Of a DNA stretch of 64,000 nucleotides, positions 45,801 through 54,249 are shown piece after piece (within the stretch, counting starts at the first letter, position 1; every line of letters begins with the position of its first letter). The DNA lies in NCBI RefSeq assembly GCF_030867145.1, contig NC_134419.1, positions 70,985,403 to 71,049,402 of the forward strand, given 5' to 3'. Both the position numbers and the translations under genes were made by a program. The notes beneath the pieces are model-generated. The model did not search any database. It saw only the letters and a program-made list of their open reading frames with translations, and had not been told where the DNA came from. Source of the DNA: Opisthocomus hoazin. Its lineage: Eukaryota > Chordata > Aves > Opisthocomiformes > Opisthocomidae.

Positions 45801-48316
45801 CAAAGGGTATAATCCCCGAAGGACAAGAAGCTTATTCAGGATGATGGGGTGTTAACAGTAGGCTTGAGTTCAGAGAAATGGCATCTGGGCAGAATAGCAC
45901 CATTCCCCCAAACAGGGAGCGTGAGGTTGTGCTGTGGAGGAAAGTGGTGGGTGCATGGCATGTGGGGCAGAGCACCATGGAAAAGCTCTCTGGGGAGCAG
46001 CCAGCACCTGGAAGATGAGTGGTGTCTCCAAGAGATCCAGCTTTCATTGCCAGCGGCTCTACCAACCTACAATGAAAGTGAAAGTGTCCGTCCTGGGGAT
46101 ATGCTGTCAGGCAGAACCCCATCTGAGATGTCCCATGATGACAAAAATGTTGTTGAACCCAGCTCGGCTCTGTATAAAATCAACAGGAACTAAAGACTGA
46201 GATATCTCAGATCTAGGATTTGAGTGTCAAAAAACTGAATTTCAATTATGATTTTGTTAATGTTAGGCGTAGGTTGAGAGTTGATGTGCACACACCATTA
46301 TCTGTTCAGGGAGAACGAGCATAACGTGTGGTAAGCTGTAGTAACCATCCTGATGGATAGGGGATAGAATTTATATTCTTTCCTTCTCCTTTTCTTGCTC
46401 CCTCTGTGCTTTTTCTACCTCGGAGCAAAGGGCAAGTCTAGCAGCTCAGGACTCTACACCACGTAGTAGTTCAGCAGAGGAATTTCACACCCTTACCAAC
46501 ACTGCGGTGGTTTTGCCAGCAGACTGGAAGCAAATCCCTCTGGGATGCTGCTACTTAACCTAACGTGTTTGCAGCAAGGCAGCATGAAACACGGCCAGCC
46601 CTGCTGACAGCTGGGCTCTGCTGTGTTAAGAGGGTTGGGGAAGCTGTCACTTACTTCACAAGAACAGGGCTAATAACAGCTTGGACTGTGGTTGCAGGCT
46701 TTACTCTCAAACCTCCTAGAAAAGAAGCCCAGAAATTTTCCCTGTGTTGTTTTCCATTCATGCCATCCCTGCTTCCCAGCTGACCTCTTGTCCTTGCATC
46801 CTCTCTGGTAGAAACTCGGGTCCTCTCCAGAGCAAAGTGGGGTTTGAACTCCAGTGGCATTCGGGGTTGTAAACCGCTTGGAGCAGGGCATGTGTCTTGC
46901 TCTGCGTTGGTGCTGTCTGGATGTGGGGGGCTTAGAGGTGCTCACGTGTTCAGTGCACAGCTCTGAAGATGTTCCATTCTGCTTCTCTTTGACATGCAGC
47001 CTAACATGGCATCACTCCTTGAAGCTTTATTAGGAATATTCTCCTCCAGATTAGAACATCTGGCAAAGCTGTTCTTCCTCTTCTCTAGGTTAAACGCAGA
47101 GGAGTTTGTTCTGTGTGTCAAGATAGGACTGTGAGCTCGTACCCTCTGCCATGTTAATGTGGTTTTCCAATCCAATTAGCCCTAGATGACATTTGTTGAT
47201 GTCTGGGATATACAGCTGCTGTTATTTTTGCATCATTCCTGATGGATGTTGGTCCTAGCTATTAATTCTCCGTAGATGTGCCTGAGCCTGCTGTTCTGCT
47301 TGTGTTCGTTGCAGAAGCAAAAAGCCCCGTGAACCTGTGCAAACCCAACCCGTGCATGAACCAGGGCATATGCATCCTTGGGCCTGGGAGCTACCGCTGC
47401 GAATGCCACGGCTGGGAAGGACCCCACTGTGAGACCAGTAAGGATCAGCAGGTGGCAACCACGGCAGATATTGCCCATTCTGCCCAGCCCTCTGAACAGG
47501 CTCTACATCTCCACCTCACCCTCGAGCAGAGATGTGTCTGTAACTCTTGGACAGCTGTCTGGTGGCCGGATCTTGGTGCTGATGTGGCCTCTGTCACACG
47601 GAAGGTGGAGAGGTTTGGGCTGCTGAGGGGAACAAGGGCTTCTCTGAAGAAGCCATGCCCTGTTTTACACATTCACTAAGCGACTTGGCTGTGAGGGGAC
47701 CCTAGAAGGTCTAATAATTTTAGTAATCTTCTTCCACTCTGTTCTGTTCCTCTTGTCCCTCTGCCCTGCTAGAAGAAGCAATCCCTCCTTGACTCCCAGG
47801 GTGTAAATCTCTGACTCCCTTTTAATGGGAGGGAGCTGTTTCTGTCGGAGTGTGACCCCCTCCCTGTTGCTTTCGGGGCTTTCCATGGTGCAAAGGCCTC
47901 CCCATTGCCCTCGTCCTCTTCAGCAGGGGTGCAGTGGCCGGGAGATGGTGGGCCTCTGGCCTCTGGTCTTGTGCCCATAGTGGGAAGTTCTCAGTTAAGT
48001 GGGTTTCCCCCTTGCCCAATATTGTGCTCTTTACCTAAGCCCAGGAGTTCTGACTTCCACCCTCTGGCCTCTAACGTCCGTCAGCTAAGGCCAAGAGGAT
48101 GCTTGTTGGGTTGTAATGAGTGTGAGCTTATCCCTTAGTCCTAAAGCCCTTATCCCATGTCTGTGCTTCTCTTCTGCAACAGGAGTTCTCCGAGGTGGTT
48201 CTCCAAGATCCCCAGTCCTTCCTCCGCACTCCCACGTGCAGTGGAGTCCAAGGGAATCGCAGCGCTTCTCCAGAGCCCCCCGGCACACCAGAAGGAACAT
48301 GGATCATAGACATTGA
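27794..48316 (+). CDS. VWA2: von Willebrand factor A domain-containing protein 2 (AMACO)
   Basis: VWA2/AMACO is a secreted basement-membrane protein. Thirteen coding exons: 27794-27842, 28465-28539, 30541-30674, 33211-33320, 38127-38321, 38704-38828, 39538-39670, 40996-41051, 41865-41972, 42710-43291, 43616-44167, 47315-47437, 48183-48316. They sum to 2376 nt (791 codons plus TGA) in one frame. Domain order: signal peptide (about residues 1-28), VWA1 split over four exons with metal site DGSYS, a cysteine-containing linker, EGF1 with six cysteines, VWA2 domain in one exon (DSSAG), VWA3 domain in one exon (DASAG), EGF2 with six cysteines, and a basic tail of about 44 residues. ATG at 27794 has context GTCACCATGA and is followed by a hydrophobic leader. 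Order and exon phases fit the vertebrate family; synteny with TDRD1 and AFAP1L2 supports it. Confidence 0.95.
28465..28539 (+). CDS. VWA2: VWA2 exon: end of signal peptide, mature N-terminus
   Basis: 75 nt, phase 1 to 1. [19 protein letters not shown]: the leader continues and cleavage is likely near IQA-DQ. Donor GTAAGT. Confidence 0.88.
28540..30540 (+). other. VWA2: VWA2 intron 2
   Basis: 2.0 kb. Contains a (TTA)n run at 28616-28635 and several GC-rich segments (28.9-29.0, 29.2-29.5, 30.1-30.5 kb). A 257-codon frame at 29042-29815 shows no recognisable domain and is read as chance. Confidence 0.6.
30541..30674 (+). CDS. VWA2: VWA2 exon: VWA1 domain, metal-site strand
   Basis: 134 nt, phase 1 to 0. 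[20 protein letters not shown] has the canonical DxSxS metal-ion-dependent adhesion site of VWA domains. Donor GTGAGT. Confidence 0.93.
30675..33210 (+). other. VWA2: VWA2 intron 3
   Basis: 2.5 kb containing the antisense CR1 at 31.9-32.2 kb and no exon I can recognise. Confidence 0.6.
31898..32170 (-). mobile_element. CR1 3' fragment
   Basis: Antisense CR1: tail TATAGAATCATTGAGGTTGG, then AAGATCATCAAGTCCAACC and GGGCAGCCTGTTCCAATGC. Older subfamily with substitutions; it lies in VWA2 intron 3. The left end blends out around 32.16-32.23 kb. Confidence 0.88.
33211..33320 (+). CDS. VWA2: VWA2 exon: VWA1 domain, second part
   Basis: 110 nt, phase 0 to 2. [20 protein letters not shown] is the typical VWA 'VGxxQFS' strand. 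Acceptor TTCTTTTAG, donor GTCAGC. Confidence 0.93.
33321..38126 (+). other. VWA2: VWA2 intron 4
   Basis: Largest coding-region intron (4.8 kb). No named repeat or exon is recognised; sequence is unremarkable, with donor- and acceptor-like motifs at chance level. Confidence 0.6.
38127..38321 (+). CDS. VWA2: VWA2 exon: VWA1 domain, third part
   Basis: 195 nt, phase 2 to 2. [14 protein letters not shown] supplies the metal-site threonine and [11 protein letters not shown] the aspartate, so VWA1 has a complete DxSxS/T/D site. Ends [12 protein letters not shown]. Confidence 0.94.
38704..38828 (+). CDS. VWA2: VWA2 exon: end of VWA1 domain
   Basis: 125 nt, phase 2 to 1. [20 protein letters not shown] and [15 protein letters not shown], the last helix of the domain. 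Donor GTAACC. Confidence 0.92.
39538..39670 (+). CDS. VWA2: VWA2 exon: cysteine-containing linker, part 1
   Basis: 133 nt, phase 1 to 2. [20 protein letters not shown] and [10 protein letters not shown], a linker between VWA1 and EGF1 that is conserved in this family (HPCExRTLE wording). Donor GTGAGT. Confidence 0.92.
39746..40248 (+). mobile_element. CR1 3' fragment with mostly open RT end
   Basis: Sense CR1 in VWA2 intron 7, 5'-truncated. The terminal part of the reverse-transcriptase frame is open to its normal stop (about 40164-40166), followed by the 3' UTR and an ATTCTGTG tail. Wording such as [23 protein letters not shown] and [11 protein letters not shown] is CR1 ORF2. Compared with the 52.6 kb copy it lacks two codons in the [10 protein letters not shown] region. 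Confidence 0.93.
40652..40723 (+). repeat. VWA2: Intronic exact copy of VWA2 exon 10 fragment; possible cassette exon
   Basis: 40660-40725 is identical over 66 bp to 42722-42787, the part of exon 10 that encodes the metal-site strand of the VWA2 domain. It is bounded by CTGGCAG on the left and by GG then GTGAGCC on the right. A 72-nt exon 40652-40723 would enter and leave in phase 2, exactly the phase of intron 7, and stay open in the same frame as the parent. The pyrimidine tract before the acceptor is poor, so use is doubtful. It may be a recent duplication or an assembly artefact. Confidence 0.6.
40996..41051 (+). CDS. VWA2: VWA2 exon: linker, part 2
   Basis: 56 nt, phase 2 to 1. [19 protein letters not shown], matching the short KRVxxxHPxxCxRTxCPG piece before EGF1 in the family. 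Acceptor CTATTTCAG, donor GTAGGA. Confidence 0.9.
41865..41972 (+). CDS. VWA2: VWA2 exon: EGF-like domain 1
   Basis: 108 nt, phase 1 to 1, a typical EGF module exon. Six cysteines in order ([13 protein letters not shown], then [11 protein letters not shown] and a final C). No calcium-binding D/N-x-D/N-E/Q start is seen. Donor GTAGGT. Confidence 0.95.
42710..43291 (+). CDS. VWA2: VWA2 exon: complete second VWA domain
   Basis: 582 nt, phase 1 to 1, encoding a whole VWA domain in one exon. Metal-site parts: [12 protein letters not shown] (DxSxG, third position Gly instead of Ser), [10 protein letters not shown] and [10 protein letters not shown]. Ends at [13 protein letters not shown]. Donor GTAAGA. 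Confidence 0.96.
43616..44167 (+). CDS. VWA2: VWA2 exon: complete third VWA domain
   Basis: 552 nt, phase 1 to 1. Domain begins [20 protein letters not shown]. The metal site looks degenerate: DxSxG, no threonine at the GxxTxxG position ([12 protein letters not shown]), and N rather than D in VVVLTNGGG. Ends [13 protein letters not shown]. Donor GTGAGA. Confidence 0.96.
44168..47314 (+). other. VWA2: VWA2 intron 11
   Basis: 3.1 kb with no recognised exon or named repeat. Confidence 0.6.
47315..47437 (+). CDS. VWA2: VWA2 exon: EGF-like domain 2
   Basis: 123 nt, phase 1 to 1. [15 protein letters not shown] and [14 protein letters not shown] give six cysteines; wording matches the C-terminal EGF of the family. 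Donor GTAAGG. If the intron were retained, the frame would stay open for about 80 more codons to 47679, giving a different C-terminus. Confidence 0.94.
48183..48316 (+). CDS. VWA2: VWA2 last coding exon, basic C-terminal tail
   Basis: Acceptor TTCTGCAACAG, phase 1. Encodes [12 protein letters not shown], a proline-, serine- and arginine-rich stretch, and ends RRNMDHRH at TGA 48314-48316. About 44 residues follow EGF2, longer than the short tail I recall for mammalian VWA2. The acceptor is fair and the frame fits, but the sequence is low-complexity, so the exact end is less certain. Confidence 0.7.
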
Positions 48317-49000
48317 CAAAGATGGGCCGAGTGTTCCAGTTCTCCATCCAGGGATGCTTAGTGCCACTGGCAGGCATGATCCAGCAAGCCACCCTTGGCA
48401 GAGATTGAGTGGCTCCAGCACAGGGACTGTGCTGAGGCCATTCCCAGTTCCTGCATTGCACTCTCCTTCTGTTTTAATTGAAGTAAATATTTGTGATTAA
48501 GTATTTATTATTGGCATTTTGCATTTCCTCATCTGGATTCTAGTGTCGTGTGATTATTTTTTTAGCAGACTTTGTGAGCGACCTCTGAGTTAGTCTAAAA
48601 TCATGTAGAAGTCTGAGCAATTTTGGAGCTCCTGCTGAAGGGGTATAATGTAGATTATGCACTGGCAGCCAGGTGCTGAAGTGAATAGCTTGTCACACGC
48701 AGGAAGGCAAATAAGAGGAAGAGGAAGGAGAACTGATTACAAGCCTCTATTCTGTTTTGTAAGTTGTTCACGCCACTTTCTTCTCTAAATTTACTTGGAG
48801 TGATTGAATATGGTTTAGTTTCATGGGTATTTTGTAGCCATGTATTTTTTATAAGGAGAGGTTTGAAAAGGATTTGTTTTGCAAGAGCATTTAATGGCTT
48901 ATGTAACTCCAAAGCAGAGCAGTGACAGTCAGTATGTGTTGCTGGTTTTATCAGGTGCATTGACTATTTTTCTCCTAGATTTGACCAGGTCAAATCCAGT
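48317..49000 (+). other. VWA2: Probable VWA2 3' UTR
   Basis: No introns or repeats. No canonical AATAAA is seen close by; a variant AGTAAA lies at 48482-48487, followed by T/G-rich sequence. The 3' end is not settled. Confidence 0.35.
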
Positions 49001-52000
49001 TACCTGTGCTGCAGACACACCAAGTAAGGGCAATCCCTCAACCGTTTGCAAACAAAGGTCTTCTGGTCTGTCGTAGGCTCTGGACGGAGCCATGGTTTGT
49101 ACCATCCTGCTGGTCTTTGGACCTTGGCCTGTCTGCTTTCAGATTTAACTCCATTCCTCCCCTCCCAGCCTCACACTTACCTGCCAGCCACAGTCTGACC
49201 TGAGGGGACAGGACCAGGACAACCGCCTGAGCAGCTTCGCATGGGTGCTGGGAGCAGAGCGTGGCAGGCAGCGTCCAGGTCAGAGGAGGAAGAGGCCTGG
49301 ACCTCTCCTCCCAGGTCTCATCCACCCCTTCCTTTCTACTCCTGCTGGCCACCTCTTTGCTCTCTCCTTGCCAGTGCATGTTTTTCTCTTATTCCTTCTT
49401 TTTTGCCCAGTCCAGGTCAAGTCTTGCCGCTTCTTTTTGGTGCTGTTTCTGTGGCTCAGAGCTTTGCCATGTTGCTTTGCTCTCCTTTTGAAGCTGGCTG
49501 GGGAGAACAGCGTGCTTGTCCCAGCCTGAACCCGGATGAATGAGCTGAACGGCGTTTCTGCCTCCCCTTGTTGTTTAAAGCTGATCTTGTCCCCAGCGCA
49601 GCAGTGGTCTCTGCAGCGCAAGTTGAGCTGCTGGTGGGCTGTGATGGTTCACGTGTCTCCAAAGACAGTTTGGCCACATGCCTGCATCCTTCAGAGCATC
49701 AGTCTCACTGGATCACTAGATCAGTTTGCCCAGGAAGGTGTAAAATTTACGCAGTTGCTCCCCTGGGGCCCGTGGTTCACAGTCGGGTTGTTCTCTGCTG
49801 CCTTTCCCATGGCGTCCATCACCTCGGGAGAGCAGGAGCGGCTCTGGGCAGGGCCAAGGCAGAGACATCAACTGCGACTGCCAGCAGTCCTGAAAATACC
49901 ATCTTTTGTTCCCAGAAGAGGAAAAATCCCTTCACCCAGATGTCCTGGCCCCGTGTTTGAATGGTAACATTAGATGCACAAAGAGAGACACAGATTACTC
50001 TGCAGGTTCGTTGTCAGAAGGAGAACGGCATAAAGCACTCTCGGGGATGAAAGCTGGCACTGGGACAGAAGCAACAGTGTTGTACCTTGTGGGAGAAACC
50101 AGGCTAGGAAACAGGAGAATTTCCTCTTTCTTTTCACTGTCATTTTAATAGATTGTCTGTGTCCCTAAGGCACGGCAAAATAGAGGCTTAGTTGAAGGGC
50201 TGGCATTTGGGATAGAAAGAGAAACTAATTATTTATGTTACTTCAGCATGGCTGTAGCTAAGCATGGCCTCTGCTGGAAAACTGTCAGTTGTCTCTTGTT
50301 GTGGGGAGAACGGGCTAGATCAGACTCCCAGCTGACACCCAGAGACATGGTTTGTGTTTTATGGTGCAGAAGTGCCCATGGAGGCGGCTGGCTTCCAGCC
50401 AGACTGCTCTGGAAACCCTTCCCAACCTCCCTGCACGTCCTCTGTTGTGTGGAGGGTCGGCGAGACCATGGCTTCTCGCCCTCGCTGCCCTGCTGTGTCG
50501 CTGGGTTTGCAGCTCCCCGGTGGTTTCCACGCTATGGTTCGTCTCTAACAGCGTCGGGAATTCGCTCTGTACAGGCGTTTGTCCGGTGCAGGATCCGTCT
50601 TCCCTCCCCAACGGAAGCGTATTTACCGTGCCTGGCACGCAGCTCTGGAGCTGGAATGTGCTTCGCTGCCCTCATACAGGTGCCTAGAGCCTTTTCCTTC
50701 TACCTCTGTTGCCTCAGGATCGTTTGTACAGTGCTGCTGAGCGCTTTGCCTTCTGGCAAATGTGGTTTGGTGTAACCTCCATAAGTTCTTTTTATTTTAT
50801 TACATAGTTAATAAGTACATTTTTAGAGTGCATGAGCTTTACTGGGACAAAGGATGCTTGCCTGGGTCCTGAGTTGGGTGAAACTCTGCATTTGTACCAC
50901 CCTGCTGGTTTTAGGCACAGCTAGAATGCTGGATGGGATACATCTGGCCCTGGGCATCAGTTTCTCAAGTAGAGATGGTGTGAAAGGTTGGAAACTCATG
51001 GAGGAGTTTTGGGAAAGCTGGTGCCTAAACCCAGCCCTCAGCCTCTGGGTGCATCTGGCTTAGGTGTCAGTGCCCAGAATGCCCCAGGGATCCCCATGTG
51101 CCAGGGATCTACGTGTGCTGTGACTGTGGCCTTCCTCCCAGATGTGGCTGAACGCTGAAGCCTTGGATGGTTGCTCAGATGTGCTCTGGCAGCAGCAGCA
51201 CCCACCAGCTCTTCATTTGTATGGGACTTTGCAAGGTAAGGAGGTGTTGTGGCATTGGGAGGAGATGGGAAAAGCCAAGCTGTTAACAGGATCAGGGTAT
51301 ATGGGACGGTCTTGGAGAGACCTGCTGATCCCATGGGCAAGCAGGACATTGCTGAGCAGTTGTTGGACCTGTTTGCTTTTTTAAAAAGACAAAATGAGTT
51401 GAAGATCCTGGCTAATTTCTAGGCCCTTTCTCCTCCACAATTTAGTTAAAAAAGAGTAAGGAAGGTACTTGGGTCTGTGACATGATCTCTTATTAAATTC
51501 ACTCTCACGGACTTGCTTTGACTCAAGCAGAAATACTTCATGAGAACTCACCTGATGGGAGCTCGTTCCCTTCAGGCGGGGTCGGTGTCTGAGGCTGGCT
51601 CAGCCACCGAGGAGGTGGGGTCCCTGCGAAGCCAGCGCTGATTCTGTCTGGCGTGTGGGGAGCGCAGGGGACGCCGTCTGTGCCAGGTCCTCGTCAGATG
51701 GCTGGGCTGTCACTGCCGGAGCTGTGAATTACTCTCGCTCTGTAGGGATGCTGGATGAGCCTTGGCTGGTCGCCGGCCATGTGCTGACTTCAAGGGACAG
51801 CCTGCCTCTCCTTTAAGAAACTGCAATTTAAGTGCCATGAGTTTCACCCCCTTTAGTCTTACCTTCCCTCAGCAAGCAAAACCGTGCCTGTTTCTGATGA
51901 CTAAATGTGTGTGGTGCCTGTACTGTAAAGGCTGCAGCTGGGGACCTGGGCTTTGGAGCCCGCTGTGCCACCCTCCCTGGGCACCGACACTCAGGGCCAG

Positions 52001-52574
52001 GCTGTGAGGGGCACCGCAGCGCTGGCACTGGGTCTGCTGATGCTCTCCTTAAAGCCAGCTGGCTTCTTCAGCTTCCTAAAAGCCTGCAATATTATTCTCT
52101 TCAGTAGAGGTAAATTAATTTGATTTATACCCCCAGACAACTTACATAAACATTCAGGCCAACTCCTCCACCAATAAGAGAAGGATTTTTTTTATTTTTC
52201 TTTAAAATCTGACACTTGTGTCGTTGTTGAAAAATCAAAGTGCCCACTAGCCCTCTTAGTGTGCGAGGCAAGATGGTGGGATCTCCCAGTAGCTCTTGCA
52301 GGGTTGCGCCATGTATCCAAAGCAAGAACTGGAGGTACTTAGGTGAGACATTTGCTAAGAGAAATTTTTTGTAGCAGCAAATTTCCTTCCAGAGGAATGC
52401 GGATGTCTGCTTGTGACACACCGTGGGCCCCATGGCAGCCTGGCTGCATTGTGCACAGATAAGAATTACACTGGGAATAAGTAACGAAGCAGTACCAGTA
52501 AGCATTAAACTGCGTGTTTTCCTCAGCGGCAGTAGGAGCTCTGCCTCCCTACACAGCCGTGTCTTTGGGCCCAG
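49001..52574. other. Intergenic between convergent VWA2 and AFAP1L2
   Basis: No gene recognised. Several frames of 100-175 codons overlap on both strands without domain content and are read as chance in GC-rich DNA. Confidence 0.5.
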
Positions 52575-53303
52575 TCTTTCAACGTGGGGTGGACCTGATG
52601 GAGAGCAGCTCTGCGGAGAGGGACCTGGGTGTCCTGGTGGACAACAGGTTAACCATGAGCCAGCAGTGTGCCCTGGCTGCCAAGAAAGCCAATGGGATCC
52701 TGGGGTGCATCAAGAAGAGTGTGGCTAGCAGGAGGAGGGAGGTTCTCCTTCCCCTCTACACTGCCCTGGTGAGGCCTCATCTGGAGTACTGTGTCCAGTT
52801 CTGGACTCCCCAGTTCAAGAAAGATGAAGAGCTACTGGAGAGAGTCCAGCGGAGGGCTACGAGGATGGTGAGGGGACTGGAGCATCTCCCCTACGAGGAG
52901 AGGTTGAGGGAACTGAGCTTGTTCAGCCTGAAGAAGAGAAGGCTGCGAGGGGACCTTATAAATGCCTACAAATATCTGAAGGGTGGGTGTCAGGAGGATG
53001 GGGCCAAGCTCTTTTCAGTGGTGCCCAGTGACAGGACAAGGGGCAATGGGCACAAACTGAAGCAGAGGAAGTTCCGTCTGAACATGAGGAAGAACTTCTT
53101 CCCTCTGAGGGTGACGGAGCACTGGAACAGGCTGCCCAGGGAGGTTGTGGAGTCTCCTTCTCTGGAGATATTCAAGACCCGCCTGGACAGGGTCCTGTGC
53201 GGCCTGCTGTAGGTGACCCTGCTTCGGCAGGGGGGTTGGACTAGATGACCCACAGAGGTCCCTTCCAACCCCTACTATTCTGTGATTCTGTGATTCTGTA
53301 TTT
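52575..53303 (+). mobile_element. CR1 3' fragment with open RT C-terminus
   Basis: Longest CR1 in the window. The end of the ORF2 reverse transcriptase stays open for about 200 codons to its normal stop at 53210-53212, followed by the 3' UTR and an ATTCTGTGATTCTGTG tail. Motifs include [28 protein letters not shown] and [11 protein letters not shown]. The element is 5'-truncated: no endonuclease or RT catalytic core is present, so it cannot move by itself. The left boundary is approximate. Confidence 0.95.
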
Positions 53304-54240
53304 TGTGGGGTGGGACTGCACTGGGTCAGGCTTGAGGGCTTCGTGGTGCTTGGGTGCGCGAGCCCTTTAGTCTGGGTGCAGCCATGACCCTTGGCAGCTG
53401 TGTTTGCTGCCAGGATGCTCCCCGGGGATGGAAAGGCAGAGGGGTGCTGGCGCAGCTGGAGGCGATGCCGAGGGGTTATAAAGCAGCCATAGGTGGTGGG
53501 CAGCGCTGTGAGGGAAGGACAAAAGCAACTGCTGCCACCCTTTCAGCTCACAAAAATAGCAATCCCAAATCCAGTTCTTTTGGGATTCCTGGGCTCAGAG
53601 GCCGATGGGCCGCTAATGGGCTTGTCGGCAGGTTTCCTAGGAAAGGCAGGGGAGCAGGACCTTCCCCAGGACTTTGTGCAGTAGCTGCGGTGCCTTCGCA
53701 AGCTTTCTGCAGCTTTCTGCAGGAGGGGAGCTAGCAGTGGTACAGCCACCGACAGGGATTTCACAAACGCATCTGGTTTGGTGTCTGTTCCGTAAAGACT
53801 GGCCTCAACCACCGTCTTTACTGACTCTTTTCCTCCCTTTCCAGCTGAAGCCGGTCCTGGCTCTCCCTTCGGCAGCTGCAGCAGGCACCGAGCGCTGCAC
53901 ACAGTTGCTATCTAGTGGCCACAGCAAGGCAGTGGATGCGTTTTTCTCTGCTGCTTTTGTGCAAGAGGACTGCGCTATGGAGACACAGGCAAGGAATCTG
54001 TTACATGTGTTCATGCAAATTGTCAGCGTTCTTGCTGTTTTTCAGTTAGATGTCTGAAAATATTTCTGGTTGATGGCGCGGTCACTATAAAGGACTAAAT
54101 TAGTTAAGATATAACCCACTGCAGTTGTAGACGGCCTAGCTAAGGGACTTTCTAGTAACTAACAGCGGTTTGATGTGCATAAAATCTACAGGAAAGTAGA
54201 GCAGGGACAAGCCACATTTACAAAGAAAAAAACACATAAT
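53304..54240. other. No gene recognised
   Basis: Intergenic strip between the CR1 and the 3' end of AFAP1L2. No motif or repeat stands out. Confidence 0.5.
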
Positions 54241-54249
54241 GTAATATAC

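Noticed and set aside
50248-50775. 175-codon plus-strand frame in the VWA2-AFAP1L2 interval
   Set aside because: Overlapped by other frames on both strands, with no motif or splice context; no support for a gene.
52514-53212. 232-codon frame as a possible host gene
   Set aside because: The protein is the C-terminal end of CR1 reverse transcriptase; the element is 5'-truncated.
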